Shown: positions 36,328 through 45,750, counted from the first letter of the stretch. The stretch: 64,000 nucleotides of DNA from CBDCTM01 sp965222005 (GCA_965222005.1 OZ244935.1:5022001-5086000); one strand, 5' to 3'. Notes: generated from the sequence alone by a model not told the origin. Program-made: numbers and translations.

Positions 36328-36666
36328 TTACCTTTGCTGCCAATGTTCGATCACCCCCTGCTCCCCGCCCGATGGTCCATAAAACAGCACCCAGGTACAA
36401 AAGTCTTCACTAAAATTGACAAAGCGATGAGCTACTCCTGCTGGAGCAAACAGGAAGTCTCCTGCTCGGAAATTCACCTCAGTATCAGCGCATTGATAGC
36501 ACCCCTCTCCAGCGGCTACGATATACACTTCATCGCGTTCATGTGGTTGCTGGTGATCAATTTTGTGAGGCTGGTAGAGTTCCACTTCCAAGGATCCATG
36601 ACCAAAATATTGAATAAACTTTTGGTCACAAGATTGGAGGTGTTGCCGACAATCCCCTACTGACAA
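36328..36666 (-). CDS. Cupin domain protein
   Basis: A 112-residue single-domain cupin. The metal-binding motif 1 reads HQQPHERDEVYIVAAGEGCYQC and motif 2 PAGVAHRFVNFSED, giving the usual His/Glu/His ligand set. No further domain is seen and the substrate is unknown. It is the last recognisable chromosomal-type gene on the left block; base composition drops to AT-rich just beyond it. Confidence 0.8.
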   Translation of the reverse strand: MSVGDCRQHLQSCDQKFIQYFGHGSLEVELYQPHKIDHQQPHERDEVYIVAAGEGCYQCADTEVNFRAGDFLFAPAGVAHRFVNFSEDFCTWVLFYGPSGGEQGVIEHWQQR

Positions 36667-36925
36667 AAGAGTCAGGTTAAAAGGTTAAATAACAGTATTT
36701 TGCGTTTCGTCTCCGAAGCCCAAGACCGTTTTTCTTACTGACACGTAAAAAGTTCGTGCTGCAATCATGGTCAGAAAGGTACAAGAAGACCGGTTTGGTT
36801 TTCGTTTGCGCTAAAAAGAATGGTGAAGCTTCCAAATTATGTAATAGCTATCCCGTATAAAATCATAGTAAGCCCAAGTCGCCTTTCCTTCGGAGTTAAA
36901 TTTTGATCATTCAAAAGCTAAAAAA
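36667..36925. other. Non-coding stretch at the boundary of the AT-rich array; candidate IS110 left end
   Basis: About 260 bases between the cupin start and the IS110 transposase start, without a convincing ORF. IS110-family elements carry a non-coding RNA (bridge RNA) gene in the end that lies upstream or downstream of the transposase; this stretch is the natural place for it. No exact element end or terminal repeat could be defined by eye. No integron integrase and no attI-like site were seen here. Confidence 0.35.
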
Positions 36926-38276
36926 ATGGGACGCAAAAGTAAGTTTGACAAAATGCCAATCGTAAACCCGAATGCAGCGGGAATAGATATTGGCAGTAAA
37001 TTTCATATGGTTGCCATAGGACAGACAAAAGAGTTTGTCCGGGAGTTTGGGGTGTATACCGAAGACCTGCACGAACTGGCAAATTGGTTGATTGACAATG
37101 GGATTGAAACGGTAGCCATGGAAAGCACAGGCTCTTATTGGAAAGGGCTATTTGTGATATTACAGGATTATGGTCTGAACCCAATTTTGGTCAATGCCCA
37201 TCAGGTCAAAAATGTCAAAGGGCGAAAAAGTGACGTCATTGACTGCCAATGGATTCAACGACTGCATAGTCTGGGTTTATTATCAGGAAGTTTTTTACCT
37301 GATAATTTGACAGATAGCTTAAAGCAATATAGCCGTCATAGACAAAAACTACAGGACAATGGGGCGGATTACATCAAGAAAATGCAAAAAGCCATGCGGT
37401 TAATGAATATCCGTCTGGACAATGTATTGAGTGATGTAGTTGGTAAAAGTGGTAGAGCGATTATCGAAGCGATTATTTCGGGAGAAAGAGATGCGGAAAA
37501 ATTAGCTAATAAGATCGATTATCGGGTTAGAAAAACCCGAGCCGAAGTCATTAAAGCATTGACAGGTGATTGGCGAGATAGCTATGTTTTTGAACTCAAA
37601 CAAAGTTATGAGCTATATCTGTTTTTTCACCAGCAAATAGCTGATTGCGACCGTCAGATGGAATTAGTACTGGAGAAGATGGTTACATTCCTACCAACTA
37701 ACCGGCAAGCAGAAGTGAAAATATTTGAGCCGCAAAAAAAAACGCATCAATAAGAATGCACCCAAGTTCAACATTGAAAAATTGGCCTATGCTGTATTTG
37801 GGGTGGATTTGAGTGAAATCGATGGGGTCGGACGGAGTACTTTGCTCACATTAGTGGCAGAATTAGGGGATAATTTTGACCAATTTAAATCTTCAGCTGC
37901 TTTTGCTTCATGGACAGCTTTAGCACCCAATAATAAAGTAAGTGGAGGCAAAGTCATCAGTCGCTATACCCCAAAGCAAAGTAACCCTGTTGCAAATGCA
38001 TTGAAAAAGGCAGCCAATGTAATTGGGAATTTGAAAAGTGGGGCACTCAACCAGTTCTTTAAACGAATAGCTTATAAAAAAGGAAGGGTGCATGCCATCA
38101 CTGCAACTGCCAGGAAATTGGCGGTTATTATTTGGAATATGGTGACCAAAAAAGAGGCTTTCAATTATTTACCTGACCAAATCTATTCGGAAAAAATCAG
38201 GGCACATAAAGTCAAACATATTCGAAGACAATTAAAGCTGCACAACATCGCCATAGAAGAATTGACAGATTTGTAA
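36926..38276 (+). pseudogene. IS110-family transposase, split by a frameshift at a 9-A run
   Basis: Transposase of the IS110 family in two frames. The 5' part (36926-37753) has the RuvC-like DEDD domain: AGIDIGSKFHMVAIGQ, AMESTGSYWKGLF and KGRKSDVIDCQWIQ. The 3' part (to 38276) has the transposase_20 domain with the catalytic-Ser region SSAAFASWTALAPNNKVSGG and VIGNLKSGALNQFFK. The break coincides with nine adenines at 37734-37742: with eight adenines the frames would join as FEPQKKKRINKN. The intact IS110 at 61255 is uninterrupted at this position. This may be a simple inactivating mutation or a site of transcriptional slippage; sequence alone does not decide. Confidence 0.85.
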
Positions 38277-38329
38277 AGCATTGAAAAAGAGGTAGTTGTG
38301 GGCTGTTATATAAAAGCAAGAAAAATCAA

Positions 38330-38337
38330 TATATTTG
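38330..38337 (+). promoter_or_regulatory. Candidate -7 box for the fic gene
   Basis: TATATTTG matches TAnnTTTG and lies 16 bases before the ATG at 38354. A good -33 TTG at about 20 bases upstream is lacking (TTA there), so the call is tentative. Confidence 0.35.
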
Positions 38338-38840
38338 TTAAAATTTTAAATTGATGGATGAATTAAAAGTAAATAGAATTTGGAAACATATTGAGTTTGA
38401 AGACTCTTGGAAAGAATTAGATACTTCAATTCTTGATGATATTAAAGATTCTTGGTTTGAAAGAAGAGAAGTTCTTCAAAATAATTCTGTAGAATATGAA
38501 GAATTTCTAACTCGACTAAAGAGAGAACATGCTATCGAAACAGGAATTGTTGAAAGAATGTATGATTTAAGAAAAGGAATTACTGAAACTCTAATAAAAG
38601 AAGGGTTCGTTAAATCATATTTAAGTCATGGCGACACAAATATTCCTGAAGATGATTTGATGGCACATCTCAATGATCATTTGGAGGCTGTTGACTTCAT
38701 TTTTGATGTTGTAAAAAACAACCGAGAATTAACAACAGGGGTTATAAATGAATTACATCACCTTGTAACCAACAATCAAAATTATGCGGAAGGTAGAGAT
38801 CAATTTGGAAACAGAACTCAAATTCCACTAATAAAAGGAA

Positions 38841-40352
38841 GTAACTGTTCAGAGATGTCCTGCCATAACAAGAGTATTAGCAACAGCATTATCAGTAAAC
38901 AAACTCTTCAATGCATGAAAAACATTGACATTTTGTTTACGAGCAGTCATTATATATGACCTGGTTCTGGCAAAGAATTGGGCACCTTTTACAGATCTAA
39001 AACAACCGGATATTTTCTGCTTGACTTTCATCATTCGAATATCTCTTTCTGAAAAATTATTGTCAAACGGCACCTTAAAGTCGTAGAAAAATCTCAGTAT
39101 ATCTGTTTTGTAGTCTCTGAATCTTTCCAGTAAATTTCGAGGAGGTGATTTTTTCTTTTTTCCTCTTTTCTTTACAGGTGGTGGTTTGAATGGATTTTGT
39201 CTTAATCCTTTTCTGACAATTTTATCATATAGTGATTCGTACTTTTTGACAGTTGTATATGATATAGCTTGTTGGCCTCTTGCCAGTGCTTTATTTTTCA
39301 GATGTAGTAATCTCAGCAATAAGTCTATTAACTCTTCTGCCCATTTTTGTTCAAATCGTTCTTTTATGAAAACCAAATCTCTTAGCAAATGGGCATTACA
39401 TAAACTGTGTTTGCAGTCATATTTGTAATAGCTTTTCCAAAAGTCATGCACTGCAATTCCTTCATATAAAGGCAATATTCCTATGTCCTCCATTGCTAGC
39501 TGACCTCTATTTGGATGAACTGCATAATAGGCATGCCGGTCGGTCGAACAGCTATGCAACCACCACCTTTTCTTATTGATTCTAAAACCCGTTTCATCAA
39601 AACCCAAAACTAAACATAAATCCAGTAGAGATTTTAACTTCTCTTCAAAGCTTTCTAGCTTATCAAATGCTTTTTGCCGAAAATTATACAACGACCCTTT
39701 ACTTAACGAATGACCTAACAGATCATTTACTAACTCTTTTGTCCGCTCATATGGTAATAATTGATAGTCTTGCAAATACACCACCATACTTTTTATATTC
39801 GGGCCATATTGAACAGCATAATCTACTCCTTGCGGAAATGCTTTATTTACACAACCACAATCGCATTGCTTCACTTCTGAGTGATGCTCCGTTATTCCTA
39901 TTTTTATCTCCGGAATATCATATACTTGCCTTTTCTCTGTATAATCTGCCTTTTGACCTCTTAAATTCTTTTTGCAATTTGTGCAAGTATCAACTTTATG
40001 CTTTTCCACTTTATCTGGTTGGGCACTTATTTTTAACGTTGTTCCCTCATGACCTTTTTGTCCGCCAGCTTTTTTATTGCTCTTTGGCTTTATGCTTTTT
40101 GGAACTTTTTTAAAGCCATCTGTAGATGGAGGTTTACTGCTATTATTACTATTCTTCGAAAGTTGATCCTCTAACTCTTTTATCCGTGCCTTTAATTGAT
40201 TTATCTCCTCAGTAAACAATGAAATTACAAGCTCGAACAGAATCCGATATTCTTCTGGTATTTTATTTATCTGATCTTGTAATTCTTTCGGTAGCATCCC
40301 AAAAAATAATTTATTTCTCTCTATTATCGTAATTTTAACTCTGAATAATTAC
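38841..40352 (-). mobile_element. IS66-family element, copy 1
   Basis: A 1512-bp element with terminal inverted repeats GTAACTGTTCAGAG / GTAATTATTCAGAG and an 8-bp target duplication AAAAGGAA (38833-38840 and 40353-40360), the duplication length typical of IS66. It carries a single transposase gene, without the usual tnpA/tnpB helper genes. It sits inside the fic gene. A near-identical copy lies inverted at 57202-58713. Confidence 0.95.
38849..40297 (-). CDS. IS66 transposase (TnpC-like), copy 1
   Basis: A 482-residue transposase. The N-terminal leucine-rich coiled region (INQLKARIKELEDQLSKNS) leads into the IS66 signature NSSKPPSTDGF and AGGQKGHEG, a zinc-ribbon-like segment with CTNCKK and CDCGC, and then the DDE domain (LGFDETGFRINKKRWWLH ... 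HDFWKSYYKYDCKHSLCNAHLLRDL ... NNFSERDIRMMKVKQKISG). The protein is identical to the second copy; the DNA differs in one spot, by two adjacent synonymous changes (GAG TTA versus GAA CTA). The low divergence means a recent move or recombination. Confidence 0.95.
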   Translation of the reverse strand: MLPKELQDQINKIPEEYRILFELVISLFTEEINQLKARIKELEDQLSKNSNNSSKPPSTDGFKKVPKSIKPKSNKKAGGQKGHEGTTLKISAQPDKVEKHKVDTCTNCKKNLRGQKADYTEKRQVYDIPEIKIGITEHHSEVKQCDCGCVNKAFPQGVDYAVQYGPNIKSMVVYLQDYQLLPYERTKELVNDLLGHSLSKGSLYNFRQKAFDKLESFEEKLKSLLDLCLVLGFDETGFRINKKRWWLHSCSTDRHAYYAVHPNRGQLAMEDIGILPLYEGIAVHDFWKSYYKYDCKHSLCNAHLLRDLVFIKERFEQKWAEELIDLLLRLLHLKNKALARGQQAISYTTVKKYESLYDKIVRKGLRQNPFKPPPVKKRGKKKKSPPRNLLERFRDYKTDILRFFYDFKVPFDNNFSERDIRMMKVKQKISGCFRSVKGAQFFARTRSYIMTARKQNVNVFHALKSLFTDNAVANTLVMAGHL

Positions 40353-41379
40353 AAAAGGAAAATATAAAGAAAGGGAAAATAATCCAACAAGAGAAGATGG
40401 GACAAAGGTTCTTTATTGCCCCCCCGAACATGTATCATCGGAAATGGACAATTTAGTTTCAATTTATAATGAACTTGAATCTAATGATGTTCATCCTCTA
40501 ATTATCGCAACTTGGTTTCATCATGCTTTTACAACAATTCATCCTTATCAAGATGGAAACGGAAGAGTTGCAAGATTAATCACAAGTTTAATTTTCATAA
40601 AACACGGTTATTTCCCTTTTACAGTTTTAAGAGAAGAAGCAAAAGTAAAATATATTAATGCACTAGAGGAAGCTGATAACGGAAAACCTCAAAACCTTGT
40701 GACTTACTTTGCCGAAGTTCAAAAACGAAACATTCAAAAAGCACTAAATCTAAAAGAAGTAGCAAGCAAATCCCTTGAAGAGGCACAAAGAATATTAGTA
40801 CAAAAAATAGAGAACTGGAAAATTGAAACCAAACTTGAGAGAGAACAAAGAATTAAGGACAGTCGGGATAAAGTATTTGAATATTGTAATGAAGTGCTTA
40901 ATGAATTAGGTCAAAAATTAAGATCTGATTTTAATGGAAATGCAAATGTAGTTATAAAAAGTTGTTCATTTAATAACGAAAGAGTCCATAGAGGAGGTAC
41001 AAGATTACAAGATTTTTTCTATAAGCAAATTGTAAGTTATGCAAAAAAGCATGACTATTATTTCAATAGAAGTTTGCCAAAAGCTTGGTTTACATTTAGA
41101 ATTGAATTATCGACAAACAAAGTTTATCAATTAGGAATAACTATTCATCATTATGGTTTTGATGATTCTACAATAGCAATAGGTTCTTACTTGGAATTTA
41201 AGGGTTCAAGAGCTGATGAAATTGAAGATACCACCCTGCCATTAGAAATCCCTCCACACGTCATTTCTGTAGTTAATAATAACATTGAATCTAAAAAGAA
41301 AAATATAAGATCATATTTGGAAGGAGCACTTACACTTGCAATGGCTCAAATTGCTTCTGAAATGTAAAAAGAAGACTGT

Positions 41380-41447
41380 GCTGAACAAAGGCTAAAATGT
41401 CAATAGCCTCCATTCGTCGGCTACTGCATTTAGCCAGACCGTTGGCT
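41380..41447 (+). repeat. attC-like site A1
   Basis: R'' arm GCTGAAC, core GTTGGCT. The outer stem GGCTAAAATG...CATTTAGCC is visible, with an inner TAGCC/GGCTA stem and a loop between. It follows the fic stop by 13 bases. The R'' predicts a cassette starting GTTCAGCAC, which is not found upstream, so the left end of that cassette has been lost, probably to the IS110. Confidence 0.8.
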
Positions 41448-41454
41448 GCAATGG

Positions 41455-42875
41455 GGTACGAACAACAGACATAGGTGACAGAGTTCAACAGACATAGGTG
41501 ACACTTTTAAAAAGGCATAAATTGCATAATAAAATGCTATGCCTTGGAAAAACAACACACCTATGGATCAAAAAATTGCTTTTATTCGCGAATGGGAAAG
41601 CGGACAATTTTATTTTAATAGCTTGTGCGAAGCTTATTGCATCAGTAGAAAAACTGGCTATAAAATTATTAATAGATATAAAGAAAATGGTATCCACCAT
41701 TTAGCTGATCGATCTCGTAAACCTTTAAATAGTCCTGATTCAACTGATCAAAACATTATTGATGAAATAAAATTCTGGAGAGGTAAAAAAAATTGGGGTG
41801 CTAAAAAAATCAGAATTAAAGTCATTGAAAAATTTGATGAAAATTTAGTCCCCAGTGTAACTACTATTCACAATATTTTAATCAGACAAGGCTTAGTTAC
41901 ACCCAAAAAGAGAAGAAGAAAAATCGAACCCTCCTACCCCGTTTTCGATCCTCAGCAATGTAACGAAATTTGGTCCGCTGATTATAAAGGTTCCTTTTTA
42001 CTCGGTAATAAAAAACGATGCTTTCCTTTGACTATTTGCGATTCCTGTTCTCGATTTATTTTCGATATTCAAGGCCAGTATAATGAAAATACCAAAAATG
42101 TAATCTCTGTCCTCAAAAAAGTTTTTAAGCAATATGGAAAACCAAAATACTTCCATACAGACAATGGGAGTGCTTTTGCGTCCATTCAAAGCCCTGCAGG
42201 ATATGGATATTTGTCCTACTGGCTTTTGGATCATGGCATCCAACCTGTGTTTTCCGATCCAGGCAGACCTGACCAAAATGGACGTCACGAGCGTATGCAT
42301 AAAGATCTTAAAGCTCGTTGTTGTAAACCTCCTGCTCATAATCTCAGAAGTCAGAACAGACGAATGAATGCCTTTGTTAAGGAATATAATTTTGAACGAC
42401 CTCACCAAAAATTAGATATGAAAACGCCCGGTAAAGTTCATCAGTTATCCAATAGAGAATGGTCTGATAAAATAGATCCAATAGAATACGATTCCGATTT
42501 GATGGTCAAGAAAGTTACTGCAAGTGGAGCCATCAGATGGGGTGCTTACGAATGGGTGAATATTAGCAGATGTCTCATCGGTAAATATGTCGGAATTAAA
42601 AAATTAGGGAATAGAATTTATCAAGTATTCTATAGAAATTATCCTTTGGGATATTTTAAAGAAGGCCAACAAGTTCAAAAGGGTAAATATCATTTATTAG
42701 ATTCTGATAAAGATATGAACGGAAGGCGTCGGGGGGGTAAATTAAAATCGCAGCAGCCCTGGCTGTTCCGCTACGCTCCACAGCCAGGGCTGCTCTGGAA
42801 GAAAAGTATTATATTTATAAATAAAAAGTGTAACCCATGTCTATTGAACTGTGTGTACGATGTCTGTTGCACCCC
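41455..42875 (+). mobile_element. IS481-family element, copy 1
   Basis: About 1.42 kb, inserted directly after the core of attC A1. Both ends carry two tandem copies of the CAACAGACAT-GTGACA-type motif in inverted orientation, and a 15-bp perfect hairpin (42752-42766 with 42780-42794) lies just after the transposase's ancestral stop. No target duplication: left flank TGGG, right flank TTAT. This, together with the broken attC rule on this interval, indicates a deletion next to the element. Confidence 0.85.
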
Positions 42876-42900
42876 TTATTACCAATATATAAACACTTGA
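41539..42900 (+). CDS. IS481-family transposase, copy 1 (tail-extended)
   Basis: A DDE (rve) transposase. The N-terminal HTH is WESGQFYFNSLCEAYCISRKTGYKIINRYKENG, then DDE with WSADYKGSFLLG (first D), FHTDNGSAF (second D) and NGRHERMHKDLK (E). Up to the G-run at 42731-42737 it matches copy 2 apart from a few changes. Copy 2 has eight G and stops after 400 residues; this copy has seven, so the frame runs on to 453 residues through the terminal hairpin and out of the element. The extra ~53 residues are not native to the family. Confidence 0.9.
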   Translation: MPWKNNTPMDQKIAFIREWESGQFYFNSLCEAYCISRKTGYKIINRYKENGIHHLADRSRKPLNSPDSTDQNIIDEIKFWRGKKNWGAKKIRIKVIEKFDENLVPSVTTIHNILIRQGLVTPKKRRRKIEPSYPVFDPQQCNEIWSADYKGSFLLGNKKRCFPLTICDSCSRFIFDIQGQYNENTKNVISVLKKVFKQYGKPKYFHTDNGSAFASIQSPAGYGYLSYWLLDHGIQPVFSDPGRPDQNGRHERMHKDLKARCCKPPAHNLRSQNRRMNAFVKEYNFERPHQKLDMKTPGKVHQLSNREWSDKIDPIEYDSDLMVKKVTASGAIRWGAYEWVNISRCLIGKYVGIKKLGNRIYQVFYRNYPLGYFKEGQQVQKGKYHLLDSDKDMNGRRRGGKLKSQQPWLFRYAPQPGLLWKKSIIFINKKCNPCLLNCVYDVCCTPYYQYINT

Positions 42901-42986
42901 TAATCAACAAGATAAGCAAGGTCTGAATTTTCATATTCAAGTATTCGTTTTATATCGTATATTGTATCACTTAAATAAGATTGAAC

Positions 42987-43220
42987 ATGACAGTAAGAGC
43001 TAAAATTATAAATGAAATTATCAGTAGGATTGATAAAATTCCAGAAAGCAAATTGGAAGATTTATTGAAATATATAGATCAGCTAGAAAATTTGACTGAA
43101 AAAAAAGAATCAATATTATCATTTGCAGGTAAATGGAAAAAACTTGATGAAGACTTCTTCATGGATTTGACTGATAAATTACATGCTAATAGAAAATCCG
43201 ATTCTCGCAAGATTAATTAA
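42987..43220 (+). CDS. vapB: VapB-type antitoxin (DUF2281-like)
   Basis: A 77-residue small protein: MTVRAKIINEIISRIDKIPESKLEDLLKY at the start, then a charged helix and KLHANRKSDSRKIN at the end. The short acidic-basic helical form and its place directly before vapC, with the TAA stop and the next ATG sharing one base (TAATG), mark it as the antitoxin of the pair. In the VapBC pattern the antitoxin binds the toxin and the operator; no operator could be identified by eye. An upstream TTG (42981) is an alternative start. Confidence 0.75.
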   Translation: MTVRAKIINEIISRIDKIPESKLEDLLKYIDQLENLTEKKESILSFAGKWKKLDEDFFMDLTDKLHANRKSDSRKIN

Positions 43221-43633
43221 TGTCAATGAACCCATCATTAATTGATACAGATATTTTGTCATACTATTTAAGAGGCGATGAATCTGTTGTCAAGAATGTC
43301 ATAAAATATCTTAATAAGTACCCTACCCTTAATATTTCTTCTATAACTTATTTTGAAATTCTAGGTGGGCTTGAATACAAGAAGGCTTCAAGACAAATTA
43401 AAGAATTTGAAAATTTCGTTTCAGATTGCAATATTTGGAATATTGAAGAGGATTCAATAAAAATTTCATCTAAAGAATACGGAAGATTAAGAAGAAACGG
43501 TGTTACAATAGGAAATTCTGATTTATTGATTGCTGGAATCGCAATAAAGAATAAACTTACCCTAATTACGAACAATACAAATCATTTTAAGGTTATCAAA
43601 GGTTTGAATCTGAACAATTGGAAGAATACCTAA
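43220..43633 (+). CDS. vapC: VapC-type PIN-domain toxin
   Basis: A 137-residue PIN-domain endoribonuclease, typically cleaving tRNA or rRNA. Acidic residues expected in the active site are seen: Asp9/Asp11 in SLIDTDILSYYL, Glu in YFEILGGLE, Asp in TIGNSDLLIAGIA, and Asn/Asp-type positions in LITNNTNHF. Length is normal. It overlaps vapB by one base. The stop lies only 11 bases before attC A2, so the VapBC pair fits a gene cassette, although the left boundary has been destroyed by the IS481. Confidence 0.9.
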   Translation: MSMNPSLIDTDILSYYLRGDESVVKNVIKYLNKYPTLNISSITYFEILGGLEYKKASRQIKEFENFVSDCNIWNIEEDSIKISSKEYGRLRRNGVTIGNSDLLIAGIAIKNKLTLITNNTNHFKVIKGLNLNNWKNT

Positions 43634-43644
43634 ATTTGAACTGC

Positions 43645-43712
43645 CTGCAACAAAGTGCTGTACGGCAATAGCGCCCTGCGGGCGACTACTGCGTCAGCAC
43701 AGACCGTTGGCT
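43645..43712 (+). repeat. attC-like site A2
   Basis: R'' CTGCAAC, core GTTGGCT in the sequence ACCGTTGGCTACAAC. The inner palindrome AGCGCC/GGGCGACT is visible. It follows the vapC stop. Its R'' (TGCCTGCAAC) does not complement the previous core (A1), so a cassette boundary was lost between them, at the IS481. Confidence 0.85.
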
Positions 43713-43740
43713 ACAACTAAAAAACAAAACAATTGCAACT

Positions 43741-44069
43741 ATGAGATTAAATCAAAAAGAATATTACAAGTATTTAGAGATTCATCCAAAAATGATCTAT
43801 TATGTGGGAAAGAGGAAGAAATTAATTCCAAAATCGACAACGTTAGAAGATTTCATGAATTATTCGGTGGAAGATAAATACCCAATTAGAAATGCAATGT
43901 ATGAGAATACACACATGTTGAATGATTATATAAAGGAAAATTCGGAAGAATTATCAGAAGAAGATAAAGACATTATTCGGGGATTTAAATACTTTAAACA
44001 AGGAACGTTTTATGTGGTAAAACTTACGAAAAAATATGCCTACTTTTTAGGAGATAAATATGTGTATGG
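43741..44069 (+). pseudogene. Hypothetical cassette gene truncated by IS4-like element
   Basis: The first ~110 codons of an AT-rich gene (MRLNQKEYYKYLEIHP ... GFKYFKQGTFYVVKLTKKYAYFL). The frame runs into the IS terminal repeat at 44070 and ends soon after with foreign residues. It starts 29 bases after the core of attC A2, the normal place for a cassette gene. The charged, lysine-rich protein is not recognised. The right part of the gene is not on the other side of the IS; the IS there abuts a gene on the opposite strand, so the region is rearranged. Confidence 0.65.
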
Positions 44070-45338
44070 TAAGTTACTATACACTTTTTTATAGTTCATT
44101 GAAATAGAGAGAGTTGTAAAATAATCTTGTATGTTTGAATCGACGAAAACCCATACATACTATGATTACTCAACTCCCTCCAGTTGGTGAAATTAAACGA
44201 TTTTTTCCAGTACACCGAATCTGCGTAGTAAAAGTATTTATATTACTGTGTCAATGCATAATTAGATGCAGAACAGTTTGTTTATATAAATGTAGGTCTG
44301 AATTTGGATCAATACTGGGCCGCAAAGATTTAAATATAAATTCAACCTATACTAGGTTAATCAGATTTTTCAAAATAAAAAACATTGATGCATTTTGTGT
44401 TGGCATATCAAGATTAATTATTTACCTCATAGATTTTCAAGGTGAAGTTTTCATGTCAATAGATCGGACTAATTGGAAAATTGGTGTTATAAATATTAAT
44501 GTTTGCTATATCGGCCTAATACTTCCAAATGGTATATTCATTCCAATATTATGGCAATTATATAACAAACGAGGTAACACTTCTGAGGAAGAAAGAATTG
44601 AGTTAATCGAACGATTTTTTAAAGTTTGGCAATTTCATCAAGATATTAAAATTACCTTGTTAGGAGACAGAGAATTTATTGGAGAAAAATGGTTTAGTTT
44701 TTTGACAAGAGTAGGTTTTTCCTTTGTAATTAGGGCTAGGTGGCAGGATTACTGGAAAGAATTATCTATATCAACAGGAGTATTAATTCCTTATTTAGAA
44801 GATCATATAATCAGTTCGATCAATAAAAAGGGCTATTTTCAAGAAGCAGTATTTATAAACGGAGAATTATTGTTTTATACTGTATTTGTAAATACCGCAA
44901 AGCGCAAACGAAAAAATGATAATTGGATGGTCTTGATTTCCGACCAACCAGATGTTGAATGGATTAGAACTAGTTTTCCAAAAAGATGGAGTATTGAAGT
45001 GTTCTTTTATCATAACAAATCAAATGGATTTAATTTAGAAGACCTTAATTTGGTCGACAAGTTAAAAGCTCAATTAATGATGGCAGTGACTGCGTTTTGT
45101 TATGTATTGTCGATTTTAAAAGGCATAGAATGTCGAAAATCAGAAAAAATAAAACTAAAATCTTACAACGGTAAAAAGTCAAAATCAATCTCGTTGTTCA
45201 GATTGGGTTATGATAATTTGAAAAACACAGTCCATACTGTTCAAGATTTAGTCGAATTTGTAACATATTATCTGCCTGAAATCCCAATCTGGAAGTCAGG
45301 GTATTGGAAAATGGGATTCAAAAGTGTATAGTAACTTA
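44070..45338 (+). mobile_element. IS4-like element with perfect 19-bp terminal repeats
   Basis: A 1269-bp element bounded by identical inverted repeats TAAGTTACTATACACTTTT (44070-44088 and 45320-45338). It has no target duplication: the left flank ends GTGTATGG, the right begins ATGATATCC. Genes on either side are cut in different strands (a plus-strand gene left, a minus-strand gene right), so an IS-mediated inversion or deletion joined unrelated sequences. Confidence 0.92.
44162..45331 (+). CDS. IS4-like DDE transposase
   Basis: About 389 residues from the ATG at 44162 (a TTG nine codons upstream is also open). DDE residues: MSIDRTNWKIGVI (D), LLGDREFIGEKWF (D) and the IS4-type Y/F-x2-R-x3-E-x6-K pattern in FPKRWSIEVFFYHNKSNGFNLED. 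The stop lies inside the terminal repeat. Family is inferred from these motifs; the subgroup is not determined. Confidence 0.88.
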   Translation: MITQLPPVGEIKRFFPVHRICVVKVFILLCQCIIRCRTVCLYKCRSEFGSILGRKDLNINSTYTRLIRFFKIKNIDAFCVGISRLIIYLIDFQGEVFMSIDRTNWKIGVININVCYIGLILPNGIFIPILWQLYNKRGNTSEEERIELIERFFKVWQFHQDIKITLLGDREFIGEKWFSFLTRVGFSFVIRARWQDYWKELSISTGVLIPYLEDHIISSINKKGYFQEAVFINGELLFYTVFVNTAKRKRKNDNWMVLISDQPDVEWIRTSFPKRWSIEVFFYHNKSNGFNLEDLNLVDKLKAQLMMAVTAFCYVLSILKGIECRKSEKIKLKSYNGKKSKSISLFRLGYDNLKNTVHTVQDLVEFVTYYLPEIPIWKSGYWKMGFKSV

Positions 45339-45642
45339 ATGATATCCAATCACTAAATTCTTTATTAATATATTCATCTCTCTTATTTGTAAGATTCAAT
45401 ATTGTACTAACGCCTCCAAGAATTTTTTTGCTAGCTTCTATTTCTAATTCTTGAGTGAAAGCATCATTTAAGACAGGACACTTGAAAATAATATTAATGA
45501 CTTGATTTTTCTTTTCAAGTTTGGATGAACTTACTCCTCCAAAAAAAGGAATATTTGAATTGCTTTGTCTATCATATTTAAACTCTATTTTATAAACATG
45601 AGTTTGACCACATTCAGGGCAAATTTCTATCGTTTTATTCAT
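45339..45642 (-). pseudogene. Hypothetical zinc-ribbon-like cassette gene, truncated by IS4-like element
   Basis: The N-terminal ~101 codons of a small gene on the minus strand (MNKTIEICPECGQTHVYKIEF...), whose C-terminal coding end is cut by the IS terminal repeat at 45338 (the frame continues 20 residues into the IS). One CxxC pair (CPEC) near the N-terminus suggests a zinc-binding knuckle; the rest (VINIIFKCPVLNDAFTQELEIEASK) is not recognised. It starts about 28 bases past the core of the inverted attC A3, the usual position for a cassette gene, which fixes its orientation. Confidence 0.65.
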
Positions 45643-45669
45643 TTTAGTATCTAGTTTTTATCTTATGCG

Positions 45670-45737
45670 CTATAACGGGAAGTGCATATGCAGTGACCGA
45701 CTGAAAAGAGGACATTGACATATGCACATTGTTACAG
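45670..45737 (-). repeat. attC-like site A3, inverted
   Basis: On the minus strand: R'' CTGTAAC, outer stem GTGCATATG...CATATGCAC, core GTTATAG. It closely resembles A5 (shared TGTCAATG, TTTCAGTCGG and CACTGCATATGCAC). It is the only attC-like site pointing left. It separates the RES remnant from the 101-codon gene, both also on the minus strand, so a whole block was turned round. Confidence 0.85.
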
Positions 45738-45750
45738 GCATACTTTATTT

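Larger units (their letters stand above)
38354..41367 (+). pseudogene. Fic/DOC-family protein interrupted by IS66
   Basis: A Fic-domain gene split by IS66 copy 1 at 38841-40352. Removing the element and one copy of the 8-bp duplication AAAAGGAA rejoins the frame exactly (QIPLIKG-KYKERENNP), giving 497 residues. The catalytic Fic motif HPYQDGNGRVAR (about 40540-40575) lies in the downstream half; the upstream half holds the N-terminal helices (KREHAIETGIVERMYDL). Fic enzymes usually transfer AMP to target proteins, and many act as toxins or regulators. It is the first recognisable cassette-type gene, followed 13 bases later by the R'' of an attC-like site, in strongly AT-rich sequence. Inactive as it stands, unless the IS excises. 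Confidence 0.9.

Noticed and set aside
42738..42900. 53-residue C-terminal extension of the first IS481 transposase
   Set aside because: It results from a seven-G instead of eight-G run and reads through the terminal hairpin and IS end.
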